Positions 11,358-21,986 of a stretch of DNA of 64,000 nt are shown here, piece after piece. The translations under genes and the position numbers were made by a program. How positions within the stretch are numbered: position 1 is the stretch's first letter; the number at the start of each line of letters is the position of its first letter. The notes under the pieces were generated by a model, which made no database searches, had not been told where the DNA came from, and saw nothing but the letters and a program-made list of their open reading frames with translations. This stretch comes from Dactylis glomerata (Eukaryota > Streptophyta > Magnoliopsida > Poales > Poaceae). Where the stretch lies: assembly GCA_007115705.1 (NCBI GenBank), contig QXEO01000211.1:1983599-2047598 (forward strand), in the 5' to 3' direction.

Positions 11358-13943
11358 GCATCCCCAAGCTTAACTCCTGCTCGTCCTCGAGTAGTTAAGT
11401 GATAACAAAAGAATAATTTTTGAGGTGACATGCACCTACACAATCTTGATCATGTATGTAAGCGTTGTGAGCTGGGATCAAAAGAACTTAAAACATGGGC
11501 ATGAAAGATATAATCTTGACAATAAGAACTTAGCAACCATGTTGTAAACATGCAAATGAACATAAACAAAAGATCATGAAAATGAAACAATGAAAGTCAA
11601 ACGTGTGTTCAAATCATAAGGAAAAACATACAAATGGTTTTCAGCTTGTCCTTCAAAGAGAGCAAAACATAAATGCATAGGACACCTTCAAGTTTAAGAG
11701 GGCGACTAGATACAAATAATTTAAGAACAAGTGAAACCAACAATATGAATCAATCAATGAAAACTTTGGGACAATGCACATTATACTAAGAATGACAACT
11801 ATGCTCTCTTAATGGTGCATAAAGATAGAAGGGGGAGACTCAATCATAAAAGTAAAAGAAAGGCCCTTCGCAGAGGGAAGCAGTGATTAAACATGTGCTA
11901 GAGCTTTTCATTTGTAAAACAGAGAGATAAAAATTGGTTTTGAGAGGTGGTTGTCTTTGTCAACGACTGGCAATGGGGTTCTTACTATCTTCCATACAAA
12001 AATGAAGCAAGTTTTTGAGAGAGAGATTGACACTTTTGTGCTCTTTTATAAAGCTTGGCACTCCTCCCCACCTTTTTTCCTTTCTCAAACCATGGCTAAC
12101 CGATTCCATTGGGTGCCCACCAACATTCACATTCCATGGAGGAGTGCCTTTTTTCTTTTCTTTTTTCCTTTTTTTTCTTTTTGGAATAAGCAATATGGAA
12201 GATAGCAAATCCGACCACTACGTCCCCATGAGCTGAAAACAGTGTCACAAAATGAGAAGTATTTTGAAGGTTTTTTGAAAGGTAGCACATGAAAATTTAC
12301 TTGGAATGGCTTACAAATACCATGCATAGGAATTTATAGTGGACACAATGGCAAACTTGGTTTTTAGGAGTTGGATGCACGAGTAGAGCTCATACTCAGT
12401 ACAAAATGAGGGCTAGCAAAAGACTGGGAGCGACCAACTAAGAGAGCAATAACGGCCATAATCATGCATAGCGACAAAGCAACATTAAAAGAAGCATAAG
12501 ATGGCATCAAAAGTCAAAAACTAAATGATCATAGAGGCTATAGGCGACTTATTTTGTAGTCAACATGGTGTAAGCATGTGCCAAGTCAACCCAAATAAAG
12601 CATCAAAGGAGAAAACCAAATAAATGCTTCCATAAAATAAAAACAACGCATGATTTTTTCAAAGGCTCATTAAGCAATCTCAGTTATTTGAGACAAGTCA
12701 TGCTACAGCAAAAATCACTAAGCATACTATCAAAAAGACATCAAGCACGACATGCAAAAGCCTAGGCCGCAGTCTACACAAGCTCCTTCTTGTACCACTT
12801 TTTTGCATAAAGCTTTTTCTCTTTTCCAACACCATTCAAAAAAATTATAAACACCTCTTTTGATGAAAACCAATAAAGATCAGAGGCAAAAATACACCTT
12901 GATGAAAATATATAACAAGATCTGAACACATATCAAGGCGAAAATCGAAAGCCAAACGCAGTTGCAGAAAAAGAAGAACACCCGGTGAAATTGTAAGAAT
13001 GAAAAACAGAGTGTTCTTGGCAAATGAAAAGCAAGTTCATCTCCTCCAAAAGAAACATGATGTGATCTAACCATTTATTGCAGCAAACTAAACTAATACT
13101 GAAAACAAAAACAACTGACGCTCCAAGAAAAATGCATAGTGCATGAAGCAATAAAAATATAGTGTCTTGAAAGGTGACCTGATTTTTGCCGATGAAGAAG
13201 GGGGTGCCTCGGGGGCATCCCCAAGCTTTGACGCTTGTACTTCTTGGATATTTCTTGGGGTAATGCATGGGCATCCCCAAGCTTGAGCTTTAGTCCATTC
13301 TTCAACTCATCTCATCACTCTCCGATCCCTACACTTGAAAACTTCCTTCATACAAAACTAAACACAAATCTATTAGCAACATTAGTGTAACATAACATAT
13401 AATCAACTTCTTTTTGCTTCAGGTTTCAACTCAAAACCACCACATATAAAGTATAAACTACTGTAGCAACTTCCCCAAAAGTTCCGTGATCAAAAGAACT
13501 CAAAAAGAAAGCGATAGAGCGGCAAACACAAATATTGGCAGAAATCTGTCAAAACAGAACAGCTGACAAAGGTCGAATTTTTCGAGGGTTTTCTGTTGCT
13601 CAATTCAAAAAGTTTTCAACTAATGAAAGTTTTGATATAACCTGGGGCATATTCACAAGAAATCACAGGTCCAAAAGATATACAGAGAATTTTCACGAAT
13701 TTTTTCGGTGCAGCACTGAAAACTGTTTCAGGACAGCAACATCCCCAAATCTTACCTCGCTCAAATTAGAGGCTTCTCTTGGCACAACAACGAAATAAAA
13801 AGGATAAGGAGCAGTTATTACAGTAGTAATAACTTCCAAGACTCAAATAAAAGAAAAAGTACTAAAAATAAAACAATGGGTTATCTCCCAAGAGTGCTTT
13901 TCTTTAACGCCTTTGAGCTAGGCGTAGTAATTTGCAAAGATGC
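11358..13943. other. non-coding 3' internal region of EB
   Basis: AT-rich sequence collinear with EA 5193-8120, with the polypurine tract at 11358-11371 and the same two internal tract copies (13215-13228 and 13271-13284). It contains a local C/T-rich run at about 12060-12185. No supported gene. Confidence 0.78.
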
Positions 13944-14792
13944 TCATGTGGGCGCCATATAAGAGCTTGAGGCAAAGGCACCATATAGGAAATTAAAGCA
14001 ATATAGAGCATCAAAAAGCAGATATGAAAAACATTTAAATCTAAACCACTTCCTATGCATAGGAATCTTGTAAGAAAATAAATCAACGAGACACATAGTA
14101 GCAAGCATGGATAGATAAAACAAGTGCCACTTCAAGATTTGCAACATAAAGAGGGGAAACTTAATATTGTTGAGATCCAACAAACCATGTTTCCCTCTCT
14201 CATAATAACTTTCAGTAGCATCATGAATAGAACTAACAATATAACTATCACATAAAGCATCCCTATCATGAGCCACATGCATAAAAGAATTAATACTCAC
14301 CACAGGAACAATAGTAGTAGGAGCAGATTCAACAGAATAATTATTCTCATCACCATAATCATCAAAAATAGGAGGCATATTGTAATCATAACTAATTTTC
14401 TCCTCAAAAGTTGGTGAACTGAAAATATTATACCCATCATCATAACCATCCTAAACTAGAGGTTTAGTATCATCACAAGCTAGAGAACAACTATTTCGCA
14501 AAGCATATTCTTCAAACATATCATCATAAGAAGGAACATAACATATGGGAGATAAAATATCATCAGAGCAAACTTTCTCCACTAAAGCTGGGGAACTAAA
14601 AATATCATGCTTAACAAAACCAGCTTCCCCAAGCTTAGACTTTTCTATAGCATTAGCAATAACGGTGTTCAAAGCATTCATACTAACAACACTATTAGCA
14701 TGCAAATTAAGCTCCAAAGGTTTTTCAATTTTCTCTTCAAACACTTCATATCTAAACTCAGGAAAAAGACTACAGAACTCTTTGTTTTCCAT
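13944..14792 (-). pseudogene. unrecognised EB-specific ORF with hydrophobic C-terminus
   Basis: I do not recognise this protein. It lies on the element's coding strand at the place where gag lies in the sister elements, about 110 bases after the primer-binding site. It is one frame of 283 codons, from an ATG at 14792 to a stop at 13944, with a single in-frame TAG at 14451-14453. The first 113 codons (MENKEFCSLFPEFRY onward) are acidic and soluble in character. The second part, from about 14378, starts with an Asp-rich stretch and has two or three hydrophobic segments near its C-terminus (around FPLFMLQILKWHLFYLSML and CFSYLLFDALYCFNFLYGA), which could span a membrane. It has no zinc knuckle, no protease DLGAS motif and no reverse transcriptase motif. 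It might be a remnant of an envelope-like ORF, or host-derived sequence; both are guesses. Confidence 0.55.
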
Positions 14793-14904
14793 TAAGCCTA
14801 ACTAGTGAAAATAAAAACAAGAAACAAAAAGATGTAATTGCAGAATCTAAAGGAAATAACTTCGAGCACTCACATAGGAGGATGCGAGTACCTTTTACCT
14901 TACC

Positions 14905-14922
14905 TCCCCGGCAACGGCGCCA
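14905..14922 (-). other. primer-binding site of EB (tRNA-Asp)
   Basis: The plus strand reads TCCCCGGCAACGGCGCCA, the 3' end of plant tRNA-Asp including CCA, so the minus-strand transcript can prime from it. It sits about 10 bases inside the 5' LTR (14933). This is the usual primer for Athila-type elements. Confidence 0.85.
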
Positions 14923-14932
14923 GAAAAGAGCT

Positions 14933-16474
14933 TGATGTCTACGCATGCGTCTGTTCTTGTAGACAGTGTTGGGCCTCCAAGTGCAGAGGTTTGTAGGGCA
15001 GCAGCAAGTTTCCCTTAAGTGGATCACCCAAGGTTTATCGAACTCAGGGAGGAAGAGGTCAAAGCTATCCCTCTCAAGCAACCCTGCAATTACGATACAG
15101 AAAGTCTCTTGTGTCCCCAACACACCCAATACACTTGTCAGATGTATAGGTGCACTAGTTCGGCGAAGAGATAGTGAAATACAAGTGGTATGGATGATTA
15201 TAAGTAGTAAATACAATCTGGAATAAAAATGGCAGCAAGCAAACAAGTAACAAAACAGCAAGTAAACGGTGTGCAAAGCTTGGAAACAAGGCCTAGGGAA
15301 CATACTTTCACTAGTGGACACACTCCCAACAAATATAACATAAGTGAACAAATAAACAACTTCTCTTCACTATGGTACTCTGAATTACTCTCCTATTGAA
15401 TAACACTAATCATTGCGTAGGGCTACGAAGCACTCCTCAAAGTTCATCAAGTACTTGACAAACACCACTCATAGAGATATCCAAATAAAATCACAACTCA
15501 AGATAAATATTATTGCAACTTAGACCAAGTACTAACACGGTGCACACACTGTCAACATTACACCATGAAAGGAGGAATAGATCACTTCAATACTATCATA
15601 GTAATAATTATTCTCATAATCCATAAAAGATCACAATCGTAGCCTAGACCAAGTACCACCATGATGCACGCACTGTCACCGTTACACCATGGCAGGAGGA
15701 ATAGATTACTTTAATAACACCACTAGAGTACACATAATATCTGAATAATAACATCTACTTGTTCAACATGATACAAAGCTCACGATCACATAAAGATCAC
15801 ATCATGGGAGAGAGAGGTGAACCACATAGCTACCGGTAGAGCCCTCAGCCCCGAGGATAAACTACTCCCTTCTCATCATAGGAGACAACAAGGTTGATGG
15901 AGATGGCGGTGAGGTCGATGGAGACGGCGGAGATGGCGATGGAGACCGATGGAGATGGCTCCGGGGGCACTTCCCCGTCCCGGCAGGGTGCCGGAATAGA
16001 GACTTCTGTCCCCCAAAATTTGGATTCGACGGCGGCGGCGCTGCGGAACTGTTCTGGAAATTTCGCCGACTCCCTTAGGGTTTTCTGTCCCGAGGCTTTA
16101 TATAGGCGAAGGGGCGTCGTCAGGGGCAGCCAGGGGCTCCTCACACCAGGGTGGCGTGGCCAGGGCCTGGGCCGCGCCACCTATGTGTGAGGGCGGCCTC
16201 TGGCCCCCCTCCGGCTCTCTTTCGGTCTTTGGGAAGCTTCCGGGAAAAATAAGACTTCTGGAACTTGTTTCGTCCAATTCCGAGAATATTTCCTGTGTAG
16301 CTTTTCTGAAACACAGAAACAGCAGAAAATAGGGAACTGGCACTGTGGCGACTTGTTAATAGGTTAGTTCCGGAAAATGCATAAAAGTGCCACCAAGTGT
16401 AACGAAACATCGGGTAAATGGTGTAAAAACAAGCATGGAGCATCAAAATTTATAGATACGTTGGAGACGTATCA
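14933..16474 (-). repeat. 5' LTR of EB
   Basis: A 1542-bp LTR, the near-identical partner of 9815-11357. Transcription of EB would start here toward lower coordinates, downstream of the TATA box at 16097-16105. Confidence 0.9.
16097..16105 (-). promoter_or_regulatory. TATA box in EB 5' LTR
   Basis: Minus strand CTATATAAA, about 370 bases from the LTR start in element orientation. Equivalent boxes occur at 10979-10987 (EB 3' LTR), 18304-18312 (EA), 49277-49286 (E0) and 59894-59902 (EL). Confidence 0.6.
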
Positions 16475-16479
16475 GTATC

Positions 16480-16837
16480 TACCAATAAAAGCATCCTTAC
16501 ACTTAGCCCATGAATCAATACTATTTTTAGGCAAAGACAGCAACCAATCCTTAGCTTTTCCTCTCAAAGAAAAAGGAAACAACTTGAGCTTAATAATATC
16601 ACTTTCAACATCCTTATATTTCTGCATCTCACATAGCTCAACAAAATTGTTGAGATGAGCTGCAACATCATCAGTACTAGCACCAGAAAATTGCTCTTTC
16701 ATAACAAGGTTCAACAAAGCAGGCTTAATCTCATAAAAATTTGCAGCAGAAGCAGGTGGCGCAATAGGAGTGCAGATAAAATCACTATTGTTCGCGCTAG
16801 TAAAGTCACACAACTTGGTGTTTTCAGGAGTAGCCAT
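16480..16837 (-). pseudogene. gag: gag start of EA (separated by EB)
   Basis: This is the first 119 codons of EA gag, from the ATG at 16837. It begins MATPENTKLCDF and runs into the capsid block KLFPFSLRGKAKDWLLSLP, which resembles gag of element H. The frame is cut at 16480 by EB and resumes at 9809. Bases 16475-16479 are the duplicated target site. The equivalent uncut gene is at 56963-58408 in EL. Confidence 0.87.
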
Positions 16838-17002
16838 TCTAGCAAACTAAAAGCAGACAAGTAAAAACAACTACAAAGGATTCTAATTTTTTTGGGTTTT
16901 TGATAAAATGATGCAAGTAAAAATAAATAAAGTAAAGCAAAACTTAAAACAAAGTAAAGGATGTGCGTGCGAAAATTCCCCTCGCAGAAGTCTTCTTCTT
17001 CC

Positions 17003-17020
17003 TCCCCGGCAACGGCGCTA
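17003..17020 (-). other. primer-binding site of EA (tRNA-Asp, one mismatch)
   Basis: The plus strand reads TCCCCGGCAACGGCGCTA, 17 of 18 bases matching the tRNA-Asp end. It sits just inside the 5' LTR that starts at 17032. E0 has the same variant at 47997-48014. Confidence 0.8.
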
Positions 17021-17031
17021 GAAAAAGTTCT

Positions 17032-18681
17032 TGATGCTTGCGGTGGTGTTATCTTTTCACCGTCCAGTTGGGAACCCCAAGAGGAAGGTATGATGAATAT
17101 AGCAGCAAGGTTTTTCCCTCAGTTAAGAAACCAAGGTATGTTGATCAGGAGAGGAAGGAGCCAATACGACTGAAGGTGATGCTTGCTAGCCTGCGACAGC
17201 TCAGGACAATTTATAGGGCGCCTCGTCCAAGCTTTGCTTTGCTAGCTGCAACGCGGAACCTGCACACAGCACAACCAAATACTTTGCTCCCAACTTACGA
17301 TGAGGTTGTCAATCTCACCAGTTTGCTTAAAACAAAGGAATGAGCGTATCGAGTGGAACATAGTAATAGTATGCGAGTAAAGTAAATAGTGCAAGTAAAG
17401 TAAACAGATGATAGCAATATAAAGGAAATAGGACCGGGATCCACAGTTCACTAGTGGTGTCTCTCCATAAGATAAAATAATACATGCTGGGTAAACAAAT
17501 TACAGTTGGGCAATTGATAGAATAAAGACAACGTGCATATGATGAGAGGATCACTATGAGATTTACTCTGGGCGTTACAACAAGATACATAGACCGCCAT
17601 CCAACTGCATCTATGACTAATAATCCACTCACGGGGATATCGTCCGAACACCCCACGAGTATTAAGTTACGAACAACAGATAACTGCATTAAGCAAAGTG
17701 TGTAATGTAAACAAAGCATATGCCCTCGAGCATATTAATGTTGTTTTCCCCCTAGTAGCAACAGCACATCTACAACCTTAGAGGTTTCTGTCACTCCCCC
17801 AGATTAAATAGAGGCATGAACCCACTATCGAGCATAAATACCCCCTCTTGGAGTCACTAGCAACTACTCGGCCAAGATAGCTACTAACAACGGAGAGCAT
17901 GCAAGATCATAAACAACATAGAGATAACATAAGATAAATTTCAGTACATCAACTCAAGCATAACACCAATATTCATCAGATCCCAACAAACCAAACATGT
18001 AGAATTACATAACGGTGATCTCAATCATGTAGGGCAGCTCATGAGATATAAACATGAAGCACATGGTGGAGAAGACAACCATCTAGCTACTGCTATGGAC
18101 CCATAGTCCAAGGTAGACTACTCACTCATCGCTCCAGAGGCAAGCATGGCGATGAAGAAGACCTCCGGTGGCGATTCCCCTCTCCGGCAGGGTGCCGGGA
18201 AGAGCTTCTGGACCCTCCCGATCTTTGGGTCGACGACGGCGGCGGATCACGATGTGTTCTGGAAAACTAATCGGGTCCTTAGGTTTTTCCCGTCAGGGGG
18301 GGTCTTTATAGGCGAAGGGGCATCATCAGGAGTGGACCGAGGTGGTCTCACACATAGGGGGCGCGGCCCAGCCCCTGGCCGTGCCGCCCTGGTGTGAGGG
18401 CCCCTCATGGCCCCACTCCGTCTCCTCTTTGGTTCTCTGGAAGCTTCGGTGAAATTTTGGGCGACTGGCCTTGGTTTCATCCAATTTCGAGAATATTTCC
18501 TATGTAACTTTTCTGAATCACAAAAATAGCAGAAAACAGGGAACTGGCACTGTGGCGACTTGTTAATAGGTTAGTTCCGTAAAATGCATAAAAGTGCCAC
18601 AAAGTGTAACGAAACACTAAGCAAATGGTGTAAAAACAAGCATGGTGCATCAAAAATTATGGATACGTTGGAGACGTATCA
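17032..18681 (-). repeat. 5' LTR of EA
   Basis: A 1650-bp LTR pairing with 3548-5192. It has a TATA-like CCTATAAAG at 18304-18312 (minus) and the GC-rich dyad at about 18360-18390. Confidence 0.9.
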
Positions 18682-18686
18682 AGGTG

Positions 18687-20673
18687 CGTAAAGGTAGAAG
18701 GTGGAGACTCAACATAAAAGTAAAAGAAAGGCCTTTCACATAGGGAAGCAGTGATTGCAAGTTTTATAAACCTCCAAAAAATTATGATACTTACTAGCTT
18801 TGAGCTCTCATTGCCCCCATCATAGGCATCTTGAAAGGTTAAGGTTAATGCGAGTACAATTACGAAGCATATGCTTAACAAATCATAAGTTGAAAATCTC
18901 ATGTCCCTTGAAGTACGAATACCCAAACCTCATGCTACTCGATTTAGGTCTCAAGCAAGTTCTTGTCATTGTAAGCATACATGTATCATCGAGAACGCCA
19001 ACGGGGTACCTCTTGCCCGATGACATGGAACAAGCCCACATCAAAATGACAAGACAAACAGATAATGAACACCTCGGCATCTCTTTTATTTACCATGGGT
19101 ATAGCTTTTTATTTTGAGATGCGTCGTCGAATGTCCACTATAGGCATGATGTAATTTTCCACCATGAATGATGCATGGCTTAGATTACCGTCCCATGAAT
19201 TTCTCTAACACATATACAAACTCCATGAGCTCACAAGTTTCCAACTTATTTCACATTGCAGGTATCCATAAACAAAAGATCACGATATCAACTAAATGAG
19301 AGAAAGTGCAATGTTGAAAGCTTGCCCCATGATGGCATGGCTGGGCTAACTTCAAATTTACAACTTGCAAGCATAACGTCAACATAATATAGCCACAATG
19401 TCAAATTTATTAAAAACAAGAAAAGTAAAGTGTGCCGTCAGCATCGTGAGAGCTTTACTGACTAATTTTCACATAACACCAAAAGTTTAATTTGAAGGAT
19501 AGATAAAAGCAAGACGAATGTGCTTACAATAGCAAATTGCTAATAGGTTGATATGGTGGACACATTGGAAAACTTTGTTTTTTGGAGTTGGATGCACGAT
19601 AAGTATTCCCTCTCAGTACAAAATGAAGGCTAGCAAAAGACTGGGAGCGACCAACTAAGAGAGCAATAACGGCCATAATCATGCATAGTGACAAAACATC
19701 ATTAACCGAAGCATAAAGTGGTATCACAAGTCAAAAACCAAATGATCATAGAGGCTTATGGTGACTTGTTAAAGTCAAACATGGTGTAAGCATGCGCCAA
19801 GTCAACCCAAATAAAGCATCAAAGGAGAAAACCACGATAATATGCTCCCATATAACAAAAACAATGCATGATTCTTTAAAAGGCACATTAAGCAATCTTA
19901 GTCATTTGAGACAAGTCATGCTACAACAAAAACTACTAAGCATACTATTAAAATAACATCAAGCATGACATGCAAAAGTATAAGCCACAGTCTAAACAAG
20001 CTCCCATTTGTACCACTATAGGCATGAAACTATTTTCTCTTTTCCAACACCATTCAACCTTTTTAAAACCAATCTTTGAGATGAAAAACAACATAGACCA
20101 GTGGTATAAATACACCTTGATATAAGGCGAAAAACGAAAGCTAAATGCACTACTAGAAAAAGAGAACACTCATTGAACGATAAGAGTGAAAACTAGAGTG
20201 TTCTTGGCAATGAAAAATGAAGTGTGTCTTCTCCAAAAGAAATTTGTTGGGGTCCAACCATTCATTGCAGCAAACAAAACAAAACAAAACTGAAAGAGAA
20301 AGTAAAGACGCTCCAAGAAAAACGCATAATATACGAAGCAATAAAAATATAGTGTCTTGAAAGGTGACCTAATTTTTGCCGATGAAGAAGGGGTGCCTCG
20401 GGGGCATCCCCAAGCTTTGACGCTTATACCTCTTGGATATTTCTTGGGGTGACATGGGCATCCCCAAGCTTGAGCTTTTGTCCATACTTCATCTCATCAA
20501 TCTCCTTTCCCTACACTTGAAAACTTCCTTCATACAAAACTTCACACAATTCTATTAGCAACATTAGTGTAAGCATGATAGTAAATCTACTCTTTTGGTT
20601 CAGTTTCAAACTCAGATATACCATCCATCAAAGCATAAGCTACTGTAGCAAGTTCCTCAAAAGTTCTGTGATC
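18687..20673. other. non-coding internal region of E0, second part
   Basis: It continues E0 from 3547 and is collinear with the non-coding part of EA, EB and EL. Polypurine-tract copies lie at 20404-20417 and 20458-20471. No gene is supported. EC interrupts it after the target duplication at 20674-20678. Confidence 0.78.
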
Positions 20674-20678
20674 AAAAG

Positions 20679-21583
20679 TGTCGATGGATTTCGTGTCGCA
20701 ACAACATGGGGTACCACGCGACGGACCCAAAGATTCGAACGCAGGGGGATGAACGTGTGAGATCTAAGAACGCAACGAAGCACGGTGACGGAAGCCTCGA
20801 GCTGTCGAACGCACTACGCACTGCAGAGAGAGACACCGAGCTTTACCCAGGTTCAAGGCCCTCGTGGTGAGGTAACACCCCTACTTCCTGCCTTCTTGTA
20901 TTGCAACGCGACACCTCGCGAGGAGTACAAGGTCTTGGTTACAAAGTTCTAGCTGGCCAGAGGTTGAAGAACCTGCGTGCCCAGCTAGAAACTTGAAGAA
21001 GATCAGATCCCATCTAAGGGGTGGCCTCCCCTCCTTTTATAGCGCCAAGGTCCTCCTTCCCCTTATCTTCTTGGGGAAGGGGTTGCCACACACACGGCCA
21101 AGGAGGGTGGACAGCTGTAGACTACACTCTTCTGTAGACGTGGTCTTCGTAGGGTAGTGGCGCCGGTCCACAGGAGTGGGTGGAGGAAGCTGACGTCTTC
21201 CTCTGGCGCCCTGCACCGTCCACGCTATTTTTAGGGGGGTGGCCAACAACCACTGTGCCGCTTTGGGCAGGCACAGGGAAAGTTGGTCTCCTCCCTGTCG
21301 GGGGTAACGTGGGCGGTACGCGGTCTTCTGTCCTTCATCTTCTTGCTCCGCACGCCAACGTGCTGAGCTGGCGTGGACTTGGTCTCTCTCCTCACCAGCG
21401 GGGGCTCATGAGGAGGTCTTCTGGTCCTTAGCATTTTCCACCGTCGTTCTCCTCACGAGGCACCTCCTCGTGAGGGTCTTCTCCGTAGCTTGGGTCGTTG
21501 ATTCTCCCCTGGGCTGAAGATGGGCCGATGACGGGGCCCAGGAGCAGGTGGACCGGGATACCCCGGTATCCAGAACACCGATA
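20679..21583 (-). repeat. 3' LTR of EC
   Basis: Same length as the partner at 45836-46740 and nearly identical by eye. The terminus reads CCGATA on plus where the partner has CCGACA, so the TG start in element orientation is mutated. A TATA-like CTATAAAAGG lies at 21033-21042 (minus). Confidence 0.9.
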
Positions 21584-21597
21584 GTAGCCCCTGGGAG
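21584..21597 (-). other. polypurine tract of EC
   Basis: Minus strand CTCCCAGGGGCTAC directly abuts the 3' LTR. The same G-rich motif next to a TGTCGG LTR start is typical of this gypsy group. Confidence 0.6.
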
Positions 21598-21986
21598 CCC
21601 GGCCCGCGAACGCGCCCTCTTGAGGGAGCGAAGGGTCGGGGGCCCCAGAAGCTGCTGGGCCCTCCAACGGCACGCGTCAACCGCGCGGTCAGAGGACCAT
21701 GTGAAGAAGCGGAGGTCGTGGGCACGTGGCGCCCTTGCAGTTGGCGAAGCGAAGCGGCGTGGAGATTGTGCGTAGTGGGTGGGATAACGGGCATTTTTCG
21801 AACCGTCGCGTCAAGGCCGACGCTTTGGAAACCGCGCCCTGGCCGTCCCCTTAAAAGCTTGGCAGAGAAGGCTCCTTCCTCTTTCCCACAGCACACCGCC
21901 GCCGCCACCTCCCTTCTGAAGATCTTGCGCATCCAAATCTTCCTAGCCTCCAATCTTCTCGCTGCAACTCGCCCCCGCCCAGAGCC

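Larger units (their letters stand above)
9815..16474 (-). mobile_element. LTR retrotransposon EB, with a non-gag ORF
   Basis: This complete 6.66-kb element has LTRs at 9815-11357 and 14933-16474 that look almost identical by eye. The perfect TSD GTATC is at 9810-9814 and 16475-16479. The primer-binding site at 14905-14922 matches the tRNA-Asp 3' end over 18 bases, and the polypurine tract is at 11358-11371. It inserted into EA gag. The internal region has neither gag, protease nor pol, and carries instead an ORF I do not recognise (13944-14792). Confidence 0.93.
3548..18681 (-). mobile_element. LTR retrotransposon EA (gag-pro only), split by EB
   Basis: LTRs lie at 3548-5192 and 17032-18681, with a perfect TSD AGGTG (3543-3547 and 18682-18686). 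The element is on the minus strand. Its gag-pro ORF is cut in two by EB (9815-16474). Without EB it is about 8.5 kb. It has a tRNA-Asp primer-binding site at 17003-17020 with one mismatch, and a polypurine tract at 5193-5206. It has no reverse transcriptase or integrase. Confidence 0.92.

Noticed and set aside
11951..12327. Overlapping short ORFs around the C/T-rich run in EB
   Set aside because: They are simple-sequence artefacts in the non-coding region. The sister elements have no counterpart ORF.
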